Of a stretch of 64,000 nt of DNA, positions 48,061-59,640 are shown in pieces. The stretch is taken from positions 14,578,777-14,642,776 of the forward strand of contig NC_051141.1 in NCBI RefSeq assembly GCF_014839805.1. The letters run 5' to 3'. The notes under the pieces were generated by a model that saw only the letters and a list, made by a program, of their open reading frames with translations, was not told the DNA's origin and made no database searches. Position numbers and translations under genes: made by a program. The DNA is from Manduca sexta. Taxonomy: Eukaryota; Arthropoda; Insecta; Lepidoptera; Sphingidae. Position 1 is the stretch's first letter; each line of letters begins with the position of its first letter.

Positions 48061-50512
48061 ATAATATGTAAGGAAGTCCGACATCTAACTGTCACACTAA
48101 TTCAAACAAACTCATTATACACTATAAAAGTCATGGTAGAGTCTATGCATTTATTATCAAATATATATTTTTTACCTTGCTTTGTAACATCAATGTATCT
48201 CTTCCATAATTTGTCATACGCAGACACATATGTAAAAGAGATTGTTGGTATTGCTAAGCAATAAGTAAACAGTGTGCAAATATCTAGAGTGTTTTCATCG
48301 CCTTTACCTTATTTCTTGCTAATAAAAGTACATATAAGAGTATCTTTTCTATTAAATAGTTGCAATTGTTTAGGTATGAAGTACCCAAGCTCGTTAGAAC
48401 TTCCCTTCAGAATGTTACCCAAAGCAACAAGTTGCCATGACGGTGATTGGTTGATATAATACGCCCTCTTACACAGAACATTAAATAGGTTTCCTTATAA
48501 AAAATATATATTATTAATACCATTGTAAAGTAACTCGTTCTGTGAATAAATATTTTTGGATGAAAATAAATTAATTTCCTTTCATTATTATCTAATAAAT
48601 ATATTTCTTCCAGACATTGAACAGTATAGTCTACATATATATTGTATATCTTAAGGTATACTGTGTCTTAATTGTAGCTTAAATAAACTTTTTATCTATA
48701 TATCTACATATTATATGTATAAGTCTGATTTTATTTAAATAAGGAACCTATCATTGTAACATTTCGAACCAAATATTTATGAAAATATTATATTTGTATA
48801 ATACTGAACCTTATAGATTTAATTTAAAAAAAATGCTATCACATAAATACATGTGTGACTTTTGGACTGTATTTATATTTTTTTTTGTGCAACTTGAATA
48901 TCAGTATTCTTTACGTTGTACTGCCGGTCATGCTACGGCATGCGTTGCAAATATTATATATCAACAAAGTCATTAGCCAGCTGTTCATTGTAATCTAGAT
49001 CAATTAGTCATCAAACCATATATTTATCTAGCAAACCTAGAAATTTCCAATCTGTAATCTACGCTTGTGATAAAATACCATCTGGTTTACGGTAGCATTT
49101 AAAATTTTTTGCACACAGCGTTAAGCAAAAGTACTAGATGCATCTCTATCTACCCCTTCTGGGTAACACGATTCAGTGTTTGTGTATAGTAAGAAATAAA
49201 TTCATCCCTAACAAATTTCAGTATGCTTCGTTTAATTTTAGAAGTCTGCTAGAAATTTTCTAGGGTGGGCAAAACGTTTCATAGGGGGAGACACCCTTAC
49301 CCCCCAGCTGCCCCTATGAGTCCACTCCGTAATTTCGTGTGATAAACGTCAGATGTTGTATTGGCGTGGATTGACGGACTGATAAATACGGTTAGCGAAC
49401 AACTGCGAAGCCCCAGCTCTCATTTCATATTTTATGTAAAATCTAAAAATCATTAGAAAGATTTGCATAACGCATTTATGCTATTAGTCCCTATATCATG
49501 TTGTGTCGTATTCCCTTTTGGAATATTTCGCTCCTCGCGACTGGTAGAGAATATTTGATGAAACCTTGAACCAAGGTCACGAAAAGACCTGATGCCAGAA
49601 TGAACGCTTAATGCTCACTTCCTATAGTTTGACAACATTGTTTTGTTTCGTTTGATTATTGTGTATGTCTTTTTTATTAAAATTTTCCTGTAATTTCGAA
49701 ATGTTAATAAAAGAGGAACCATCATTACTATCTTTTAATTTTTTTTTAAATATACAATTTTATAATCAAATTTTTCCAACATAAATAGAAATTACTGAAT
49801 AACCAATTACATAAAAATTACTAACTATATATAAAAATTAGTGGCAAATTAAATAACATTTTTAATAAAAATGTCAGCACGTTGTTACTACTACCTGCAT
49901 AATGATAGTAAAATCCAGTGATTAAATTCATACACGGCTGGCGAATACTTGAGACGCTCCCAAAAGCACACAAGCGCAGAATAGCAACCTGTTGCGTTTA
50001 CACACACACCGTCAACAGGTTCAAAAAACTGGTGGGGGTGAGTGTGTGAACCGGAGCTCCGCGTGCGATACGTCGTCCCGACACACTTGATACTTGACTT
50101 GGAAATCAATTTTTGGACTGATTTTTTAATATATTTTTTATATATGTTTTTCTGAAAGAAAATTGATAATTTTGACAGATTTTGTATAGAAAATATTAAT
50201 AGATTTTGAATTGAAAATTATCTCTTGGAATTATAATGATTATAAGAGTTTTAGCGTTACTCATAGACTAATTTTGATAATGGAGCTTAATAATATGAGT
50301 TTTATGACCCCAAAATAAATTTATCCGGTGTAAAGACAAAAATACTACAAGAGGAACTATATTGTCATTCACAATAGTAATACCTATAAACCTTTTTAAT
50401 AGTATACGTACCAATAAATATGCCTGTATCCTTTATCGTCGTCGGCTTGCTCTTACTGTGCTCACAAAACAATTGTGTTTGGTACTTGTTTTAATCATAA
50501 CATATAAATAAG
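48061..50512. other. Stretch with no supported gene
   Basis: GGGGGAGACACCCTTACCCC at about 49285 may be part of another repeat (uncertain). The open frames at 48274, 48779 and 49891 are unsupported. The rest is AT-rich. Confidence 0.45.
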
Positions 50513-50693
50513 TACAGTCAGCCACAAAAGTAGCTAAACAAATTAAACATTTCAAACCGTTTTTCCCTCAATAAAATAAACTGTAAAGGTTTAACTTTAT
50601 TTTAGATAAACAAAAAGAATATTTCGATTGAATTTAATGTATAAAGGCGTTATGAAATATTAATTTATTCAGCTACTTTTATGGCTCACTATA
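50513..50693. mobile_element. MITE, TA-flanked, copy 2
   Basis: Same family as 4071-4249: TACAGTCAGCCACAAAAGTA at the left, and AGCTACTTTTATGGCTCACT at the right, the near-complement with two or three changes. The interior blocks AATAAAATAAA and TTCAAAC are related to copy 1 but diverged, so both copies are old. Confidence 0.75.
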
Positions 50694-51625
50694 AATAAAA
50701 TTATACAAATTTGAACGAAAAAAAACAATCAGTTATATGTAAGGATACTAAAAATAAAACACATAATTTTACATAAATCATATATATAATATAGTATTTT
50801 AACATGTAGACATAAAAGAAGCAAAGCGATCCGCGAAGCGAAATGTTTTGCGTATGCCTAATTATAAAGGTAATTTATTATTAATTTTATCATAGAGATA
50901 CACATTTTGCTATAAAAATTAAATTTACTTCTCCTTAAGTATCTCCGTTGTCATTTTGTTTCCAAGCTACTATATTCATAATTTTTGTTGCAGGTAAAAG
51001 CCGCTGACTTCTATATAAAACTTAGTCTAGAAACAACTAAATAAGATAAGTATATAAATATGTTAGACGTTATTTACTTGGTAGACGTACATAATATTTG
51101 AGAAATGTATACTAAATTGTTTGTAATTAGTAGTGATATATATAGAAATATATAAAAATATATATTTATATTGCTCTCTACTCAAGATTTATTATATACG
51201 TATTTTCGCTATAATTTTTTTAATATAACATACTAGTTCCGGATATTTAATGTATAATGTGAGTTAATTTAACTTCAAAGTAAATTACAGAACTGAGCAA
51301 CTAATCACAAAGCACATATTACAAAGAATTGTCCTAATTAACTTTATGTAAAATAAGCCTTTACTTTGAAAACTCATTTTACGTGTAAAGTACATAAAAA
51401 ATTTAATATTATTTTGGTTATAAAATTTACGGTCAATCTTGGTTCAATGAACGAATAAAGTCCTTAATTACAATAAATACATTATGGTTTTAGATTCTTT
51501 AACAATAAAGTATAAGAAACGTAGCTATATTATATAATTTATGCATATAAGCAAGAGCAGTCACATAACAATCTCCACAGCTCAGTGAATATCAAAATCA
51601 GTTTGTCGGCGTATAAACGACAATC
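50694..51625. other. AT-rich stretch
   Basis: No gene or repeat recognised. It would lie downstream of the minus-strand terminal exon candidate; the only polyadenylation-like signal on that strand is the weak ATAAAT near 51540. Confidence 0.45.
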
Positions 51626-51798
51626 TCACGTGAGATCGCAGGTCACACAATATCCCGGACAGATGCTGTGCTCTTTGGGATGAAACTTGACAAAAAAACA
51701 CTTTTTGTACAAAATTTCATAACGCTGAACACATGGCGCGCAAAGTCCTCGCTTTAAAAGGATATCCGAGCTTTTTCTTGCAAAGTTTCTTTCATATC
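51626..51798 (-). CDS. Candidate terminal coding exon, cysteine-rich, unrecognised
   Basis: On the minus strand a good branch/acceptor region (TTACACCTAATTTCAG) precedes an exon that completes a codon with two bases (phase-1 intron) and runs 56 codons to TGA. It contains six cysteines arranged C-x2-C, then a single C, then three more in a tight cluster (ICPGYCVTC), all in the last 40 residues. That spacing suggests a disulphide-linked secreted domain, but I do not recognise the family. GC content is above background. A possible upstream exon with the matching phase is at 54464-54542. No strong AATAAA follows, so the exon could be mistaken. Confidence 0.4.
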
Positions 51799-51799
51799 C

Positions 51800-52735
51800 T
51801 GAAATTAGGTGTAAATTATTTTTAAATGTACGCAATTTTTAAATACAATTAGGAAGGTAAGATGGCAAGTCGACACAAATACTTGGGCAATGTAAACGAG
51901 GAGAAACATAACTTTTAGATGATTATTCACATCGGTATTCGTTTTAGTAAAACAAATGAGTAGCGCGTATGCGTCCCACTCTCGCGCAGGCGCTCGCGGC
52001 GCGCCAAAGCAGGCTCTTTCTCTTTACAAGCCGCAAACTTTAATAAACAGGTTTTTGCGCGAATAAAACAAGCCAACGTGTGTTCGTGTCATTCAGCTCT
52101 TATTTTCATAACCGATGGTCTGTTCATTCATGTGGACATGAGTGTGGAAGGCAAATCTGCGAACCGGCTCTGCCTCGCCTCCCTGAGCCTTTACTAATAT
52201 ATTTGAAGCGAAGTAGATAGCGGTGTTCGCTTACAAACTTCTTGCGGTTGAAGAAGCGATGATTGCGAGGAATAAAAAACTAATAATGTATTAGTAATCG
52301 AGTTCCTATATAATACTTAGCCTCTTACAACTTGCAGCCTTTTATATTTCTATACGTCAGAATATCTCATAAGTACGTGATGTGTTTTGCCAAAAATGGT
52401 ATTATTACATGTGCGTTACATCAAAATGCTTGATACGTTATTGACATTGTTTTTGTTCGTGTGTTATTGAGGTAAGAACGTTTTTTGAATGACAACGACA
52501 CGTCGCGGACGCGCACCGTCAATAACCATTTGTATTTAATTTATTTAGATTGAAGAATTATATTGAACTTCGCAAGAGTAATGTCGGCCTGCAACGAACC
52601 TCAGCATACATAATGAAGTCGACCAATGTTTCAATGTAAGTTTTTAGAAATATCCTAATAAAAAGTTCCCTATTCTAATTTTCTAAACATTTTTGGAGTT
52701 TAGACGACTTACTCAGACTCACTTTTTACCAATAT
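51800..52735. other. Stretch with a CG-rich spot
   Basis: CGCGCAGGCGCTCGCGGCGCG at about 51983 is the strongest CG-rich spot here and could be a promoter island, though no exon is attached to it. The rest is AT-rich with no gene seen. Confidence 0.4.
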
Positions 52736-53030
52736 TATTCATGCGAAAGTTTGTGACATTGATGTTCGTAAGAGGTACCTAAACGCAGAAACAGCTGAAC
52801 AGATTTGGATATAATTTGACACATGGGTAGATCATGTCGTGGGTTGACACATAGGCTATTTTTCCCCTGATAATTTGATCAAATAGGAAATAATAGGATT
52901 AATTAGTATGATATTAAAGTAGATGGCGCTGGTGTCCTATGATCGGCGTTATTAATGGCTACAGTGTTTTAGGGACTTTTGTACCGAGAAAGGCTTTCAA
53001 CGCGGAGGAAGCCGTGAGCAAAACCTAGCA
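52736..53030 (+). repeat. Common lepidopteran repeat, with inserted sequence
   Basis: GCGAAAGTTTGTGACATTGA, GCTGAACAGATTTGGATATA, TAGGCTATTTTTCCCCTGAT and CTTTCAACGCGGAGGAAGCC. It is interrupted by about 100 bases containing GTAGATGGCGCTGG. Same family as 23690 and 38700. Confidence 0.55.
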
Positions 53031-53815
53031 AATATAACATAAACTCATAGAAAAATACATGGTCTTAGAGTAATTAGATACGTGACTATAATGTTGGTAA
53101 ATATAGGTTGGCAGTCTAATGACCTTAGATCAGATGTCGGTGTTCTGATTTTTTCTACAGTATAGATATTAGATATGCTATGATATTAGTAAGCTAAAAA
53201 CTCCCAACTCTCTCTCTCTGTGAAAAAATATCTAAAAAATCAAGGAATAATTGCTTTATTAATTCACAACTCCTAAAACGTGAAAATAAATTTCGACGCA
53301 GTTTGTAAGTTATGAGCAAATTTCATGAAATTTTAAGCAACTGTGCCAATATTTAGTAATATGATTTGAGTTAATAATGCTATTAATACCTTGCGGCCAG
53401 AAAGTATGTTATAAAAAGGACTAATAAATTCTTATGTTCTTTTACATTACTATAGTTAAGACGCTATCTAAAGGGGCTGTTGATTTCCATCCACAGAAAA
53501 GCAAACGGTAATCATCGCTGACGCCCTCAGCATTTGTTAACTTGACATGGAGGGGCCAAAATAATTAAATGACCTAGCAGATACGGGCACAAATGGCCCG
53601 TCCGATTAAACGCGAGCACCCACTCGGCGTTAGCACGATTGGGCAACTGTTTAACTAATGAAATCTATAGCAATATATCCCAATAAAGCTTTACGTGATA
53701 CTGTTGAGGCAACCGCTTCGTTACTCTAGTTATTTTATTAGTCTCCAAAAATATTTGTTCATAGTTAGGGTACCACATAATTAATGTAAATTGCTCTTCA
53801 TCAAAGGACATCTTT

Positions 53816-53945
53816 GTGGCTCAAAGATGAGTCGGCTGCAACGGAAAGGTCGTAGGTTCATTTCTCGCACCGAGGCGAATTGTCATGCGGCAAAATTGAG
53901 TTCTGTACGGGACTGGGCAGTGTAGGATTCAAAGCTGCTCGTGGC
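53816..53945 (+). mobile_element. tRNA-derived SINE fragment
   Basis: TGTGGCTCAAAGATGAGT (A-box region) and AGGTTCATTTCTCGC (B-box-like, decayed), followed by GAGGCGAATTGTCATGCGGC and AAAATTGAGTTCTGT. I recall a lepidopteran SINE with this order. No target-site duplication seen. Confidence 0.45.
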
Positions 53946-54463
53946 ATGCGGCATAAGATACGTAGGTATTCTCTTACAAGGTTACGACAAGCACTATAAT
54001 TTTTTATCACCTAACTTTACTAACGCCTTTTGAGAGTTACTTCGTTTTTAGTCCATTCTTTTATACTTCATAAATCTTTCCTTGAGATATCTATTCTTAA
54101 TCAAAAGGGTTACGTTGATAAATAAGAAGGTTTATTAATAAAAGTAACTTTTATTACTTTTCTTTACTTTGACTCTTAAGATAACTTACCAAAAACCAAT
54201 CGTTTGTAAATTCATAATTTTCGAAAGCGTTACATTAACTCTCAATCCACGACGTCCACTTTTACAGTTGGAATATTGTAGGTTATTCAATTTAATAAAC
54301 TGTCAATATAAAACGATATGCCATGTACCCAGTATTCAATGATCGTCGGTTACGCCTGCGATATGAATAACCACATTTTTTCCGTCGTTCACAACTAAAA
54401 ATAAATTTTAATTATTTTTTTTCACCACATTCTCGCGAACGGGTTTATCAAAATACCAATTAC

Positions 54464-54542
54464 CTAGATCGTCATGAGGCGGTGTGACGGCGCACGTCGC
54501 GGGGCAACGGCCGCGGCCGCTGACGAACAATTTCACGCACCA
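54464..54542 (-). CDS. Speculative internal exon upstream of 51626-51798
   Basis: Within a GC-rich island (54470-54630), the minus strand has a possible acceptor (CTGTGTAG), then 26 codons plus one base, ending at CTAG followed by GTAATT, an acceptable donor. The encoded stretch has three cysteines (CVKLF, RCPATC) and the donor phase matches the cysteine-rich exon at 51798, with a Gly split codon. The acceptor is weak and no start codon is in frame nearby, so more exons would be needed. The island could equally be a promoter or a repeat. Confidence 0.2.
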
Positions 54543-54846
54543 CTACACAGATATTTGATTACTAGCGAGCCTCTTACGCCGGCGAGGCCCTACCGCGCGA
54601 ACCTTGCCTGCCATCTGAGACGCCCTCCCATATTCCTGTGCCATTCAAAATAAAAGAGTAACCAGACATTCCTAATGCTACGTATCAGGCTAGTGATCGA
54701 AATTCGTCCGTAGAATTTAATAGACTTGTAACATGTTTATGGATAATTTCAGCGCTCCTTCTCTATAAGAACTTAAGTTATGCCAAATCCTACACTTATC
54801 TATGCACGCACTATAATATTTGAAATAATAATGAATAATAATGATA

Positions 54847-56154
54847 ATAAGGTGAGTCGGGGGAAGTGCGCCATAAAATTTTCATAGCTGGATTCAATGC
54901 AAAATAATTTCTTTTTGTGCTGACTTAAGAATATAATTTTATTAATTTAAGAATATTTGGTATTTTGTGATAACAACCTATAGCCATTCAAGGAAATTGG
55001 ACCATAAATTAATAATATTTTGCTCAAAGTAAAAAAAAATGGTAGTAGGCGCACTTGCCTCCGGAAATGGGGTAAGTGCGCCTGTGTAAAAAAAAACGCC
55101 AATATGAAACATTATAAAGAAAACACTCATTTTAGTCCATAGAGAAATAAGTTTTACTCGCAATGCTCTTGGATAATTTTTAATCACTCAATATTATAAC
55201 AAACTATGGCTGTCAAATGAAATTCGGGGTAAGTGCGCCATATATATGTAAATCAGGGCTTCAAAACATTTTAGATTTTTTTGCTATATAAGATTTTTGC
55301 TATATTAGAGTTTTGTGTGCGGATATGTTGGAATAAAAAATGGTAGCCCTAATATAAAAATCCATTTTATTTCTAAAAACTAAAATAACATACAAAAATG
55401 TAGAAATTAACAATTTCGAATGCGTTATAACTCAATTACTTAGAATTTGGCCTTATGACATTTGATATGTTTTAGCTGCATTATATCCAGATAACGTGCC
55501 TGATCGAACAGTTGGAACCTATTCACGTAAAGTTGCTCTAGACCAAGGTATTTCAGTTTTTCTTTTGTAAAAACGAAGTAACTAATACGCCCTTTTATTT
55601 AAGTCGGCTCGAAACAAAATACCTTGAGTACAAAAAATTCTGCTGTTAAGTATAACATTTTTATAATAATAATTCATATTAGTAAAACTTATTCTCAAAA
55701 AAGGTTGGTTATATATGGATCAGGGGCAAGTGCGCCATACGACTATTAACTGTGGCGCACTTGCCCTACTCGACAATTTTTAAGTACATTTTTTCGCATT
55801 GCTAAAAATCCTTTATTTTAGTATATATAAATAAAATTCAGACAGGAAGTTAAAATAAAAGGTTTAAACTATGTATTCACCTTACTGGTTTACAGAAATA
55901 TGTTAAATATCTTGAAATATTTGATGTTATCTATCACGGGGTCATCTCTGTTTACAGGTCTAAATGACACTTAAAATAAAATGGCGAATAAATCGTATTA
56001 AAATGAACATAGCCATTTATGTTTTTTAGTGGAACTGTATTTCAGTTAGTAGCATCGATATAAGATTGCGGTAATTGTATAACATCAATAGTTTTCGATT
56101 TATTTAGGGTAGGTGCACTTACCCCGTCGGCGCACTTGCCCCGACTGACCTTAT
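54847..56154. mobile_element. 1.3-kb terminal-inverted-repeat element with eight internal motif copies
   Basis: Left end ATAAGGTGAGTCGGGG and right end CCCCGACTGACCTTAT are inverted repeats with one mismatch. The 14-bp motif GGGGNAAGTGCGCC occurs at 54860, 55069, 55226 and 55723 on the plus strand, and its complement at 55048, 55754, 56112 and 56129. Between them the sequence is AT-rich without coding signal, so it is probably non-autonomous, with subterminal and internal motif copies that may bind the transposase. No clear target-site duplication in this AT-rich flank. Superfamily not identified. Confidence 0.7.
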
Positions 56155-57005
56155 ATAATAATAAAATGTATGTAATAAAGAATTATTTAAAATATATTAC
56201 CTTGGAGTTTAGAATAGGAACTGTGTGCCTAGAATATCTGTGATATAAAATGTTGAGAAATTAAAAAAGTTCCCGCGAATGGAAGTTATTATCGTCCACA
56301 GTTTTTAGGTTTGATCACTATTGTCAAACGTTAAAATGTACATTTTGCACAGCACATGAAACGATATAACCGAAGTTCACCTTTATATAACACACAGATG
56401 GATATATACTGAATTTATTTTTGTTTATTGTACTACACAGTTAAATATTATTTGATTTTACCTGTATTGAATAATATATTTATATAAAATATTATCATAC
56501 GATTTGGTTTTCTAAGATTTTTTTTTCTGAAATATTATATAATTCTATTCGAAGTACGGATAGCGCTATAATTTTAGTAAGTTTAAATATGATATTTTGT
56601 TTAGTTATCACCAAAGGGTTTATATTTCGGTGGTTTTCCCACCATAACAGCGACCTGATTTGTCGTTTATTTTGTTTTATGCCAATTGTCGGTTAAGGTT
56701 AAAGAATTTTATTCTCAAAAAGACAAAAAAAATAACTTAGATGAGAATAACATTGTTTATTGAAATGTTATAGTTCGAAAAATACCTATTAAGTACATAT
56801 ATTTTACTTCTTCTGTTCTGTTTTTACAGGTATTCGTTACTAAAATTCAATCATGATTAATTTATGATACATCTCAGCCCTTAAATAACTCACGTAGTGA
56901 TTAAAAATTCAAATAACTACTTATGTATTATAGATAATAATTTCTCAATACTCTTTTCTGTAATCTCGTTTACTGAAAAGAGTATTGATATTTTTTCGAA
57001 ACAGT
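56155..57005. other. Stretch with no supported gene
   Basis: AT-rich, no gene or repeat recognised. A small inverted repeat AATACTCTTTTC...GAAAAGAGTATT lies at about 56947-56988 and could form a hairpin. Confidence 0.5.
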
Positions 57006-57176
57006 AGCGCCATCTAGAACTAGTTTATGTTTGTAAATCACAAATGAAGCTTAAAACTTGTGGTTATACAGCGCCATCTAGCGATACCACTTGTAACGAA
57101 ATGCTCTTTAAGTTAGGTTTGGTTGACAGCTATACACTTGGAAATTTTGTTTATACATAAACCGCTAGATGGCGCT
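57006..57176. promoter_or_regulatory. Cluster of CTCF-like AGATGGCGC motifs
   Basis: AGCGCCATCTAG at 57006-57017, AGCGCCATCTAGCG at 57070-57083, and the exact complement CGCTAGATGGCGCT at 57163-57176. AGATGGCGC matches the core of the insect CTCF site. The second and third copies face each other as perfect 14-base inverted repeats 80 bases apart, so this could instead be a small MITE of 107 bp carrying such termini. A further copy, GTAGATGGCGCT, is at about 52919. Confidence 0.5.
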
Positions 57177-59471
57177 TATAGTAAACTCGTTGCTAGTTCC
57201 TGTTTAGTTTACAGATGGCAGCATAACGTTTATTAGTAAATGATGTTTGTTATTTGTTTATTTTAATATTTTGCCACAGTATGTTATATTTATTATGTAG
57301 TTTTATGAAAAAAGTAATTATAACTACCATGTTTTGAATTATCTTGTTGTTATTGTCACCTCATACGGAAAGAAATAGATGTAGCTATCAAGCGTAAAAT
57401 AATATTATGTTAGATATTATGACATCATTTTGCGTAGCTACAACCGTGGTCTATTTATTGGTAAATTGCAATATACCAATTTAATATTGCAGTTCATGTG
57501 ACCTTATTAGTTTATTGTAAGGTTCAAATTATTGGAAATTGTACATACAGTACACAATCGTCTCGCACTAAATATGGCATCCAAAGCTGTCGTAGGTACA
57601 ATGTATCTTACTAAAGGAAATCGAATGATCACATCAAGCGAACGATGATTTTCCATATAAGGCCCTGCAAGTTTATTGCTTTTTTGTTTGATAGATACAA
57701 AACAAGCCATGTAGAGTCCTTAGGTTATACCTAGTGGATGTCATTATAATATTATAGAAATATTTTAAGCATTGAGAAGTGATTAATGGTCTATAGTTCC
57801 TTAGAGCTACTAAGGTTTAGAATTAGGTACTTACAAGTCGCAGTGGCTTACAAAAAATTGTCACGGTTGTCCGATGGAATAATAGAACTCCTTGAAAGGA
57901 ATTTTAAAACAATTTGTTAAACCAAACAAGACGTTATACAACATATAGTTTTGCGTTTCTTAAAAGGCTCCCCCTAGCAAAACGGCACGCTGTTTTGGAC
58001 TATTTTTAGAAGCTGGCTCCTCTGTATTTGTAAAACACATAAAAATAATAATTAAATATCATATTTTTACATTAAGATATATATCACTATAGTAGTTTTT
58101 TTGTTGTTATGCGGATAGTGTATTGTTAATTTCACTATAAAAATGCCACCCAAATTTTTGATGCCGTGCATCTCTTACTGAAGTACACATTATTTTAATT
58201 TGCAAACCAACACTATTAAATAGACAATTTAAAATGGAATCTTTTGGTAGTTTAAAACAAAAAGACCGAAAAATTATTTTTAAGTACTATTTTCGTACAT
58301 CTTTGCATATTCTCTCCACCACTCGAGCTGAAGATGTATGGAACGAATGCTCAAAACAGTTGGCTTGGGGGAGGGTCTTAACTTATAGATTAAAAGAACC
58401 TTTACAAAATTCTAAAGTAAATGTAATTCTCTTGTAAAATTGTGAAGGTATCAAATTAAAATAGTTTAATCTAGATACCAATTTCTAACCCAGATTATGC
58501 AATTATCTAAGTAAACATCTAATTCACTAAGTTGTTTTATCTTTAAGAGTATATTCAGGCTTAATTGTTGCTCTACATGAGAAGTAAATCTTTACATAAG
58601 GCTTAATTATGCTATCTTATAAACACCCTAATAGATAAAGAGCTTAGCAGTTATTTTTTCAACACAAAATTTATAGAATAAATAAATTGTAACGAAATAA
58701 GGACTGATATGAAACTATAATTAAATTGTATATACTTTTTCCTTCTTTTTATTGTTTATTGAAAACTTTATCCTATATAATGAAAAGTGTGTCGAATTTT
58801 AATAACTTGTATTGCCGTAATATTAATTGAGAATACCTGACACCATTTATCGAAATACTACCTACCTGTTTATGTTTCGTTTTTGGGTAGGTTAAAGTAA
58901 CTAATTTATAAAAATGACCTCATGGTTTGAATCAATCACATAATTATCAATATTTCTCACTGCTATATATTTTTTCGAATACATTACAAACGCTTTGGTG
59001 AAACTTAATATAAAAGTTAGTGTTTTGTTTATTTTTCCTTGTTCAAAATCATGAGAGGCGTTTCTCAGAACATTATAAAATTATTGATTGTGATTCCTCG
59101 GAACAAACAGGCAATACCAAATGCCGTTAGATTTTTAACATTTTCGAAACACTATTTGAACATTAAGTTATAATTTATTCGTATGGATATATTTGATCTC
59201 GATTTTTCTATCTAAGCTAATATTGTTACATCATAAAATGTGCCCTCCGCAGTAATTAAAATCTATATTCAAATAATCTATTGTATCCACGGAAATTTTT
59301 TAATTCTAATTGTTAATCACGCAAGGAAAAGTCATGTCATAGAGAAATTAAATTTTTCTGGTTTCGTTGAAGCCAATGTCAGTTTCATAGGTCAATGAAA
59401 ATTAAATAATTCATGTTTTTTTTTATTATTATACTTTCGAAGGCTCGTTTTCTTAAGTGTTATAAATTACA
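57177..59471. other. Stretch with no supported gene
   Basis: AT-rich. Open frames at 57507-57710 and 58234-58437 have no recognised domain or splice support. Confidence 0.5.
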
Positions 59472-59640
59472 AGCTTTTACCTGCGGCTCTGCACGCGTGA
59501 AAAAAATCCCGGCATAAGTATTTTCCCGGTTAAAGCTAGCCTATAGCATAATATAAGTAGCTACCTATTAATGAAAAAAAATCAAAAACTGTTAGTACTT
59601 CCTGAAATAAGCGCGGTCAAATAAACAAACATATTTTTCA
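59472..59640 (+). repeat. Common lepidopteran repeat, plus orientation
   Basis: AGCTTTTACCTGCGGCTCTG, then TCCCGGTTAAAGCTAGCCTA, AAAAACTGTTAGTACTTCCT and GCGCGGTCAAATAAACAAAC. Same family as 47883. Confidence 0.55.

Noticed and set aside
54464..54640. Minus-strand mini-gene starting MAQEYGRASQ
   Set aside because: It ends at a stop after about 34 codons with no family match; the better reading of this island, still weak, is an exon starting after that stop.
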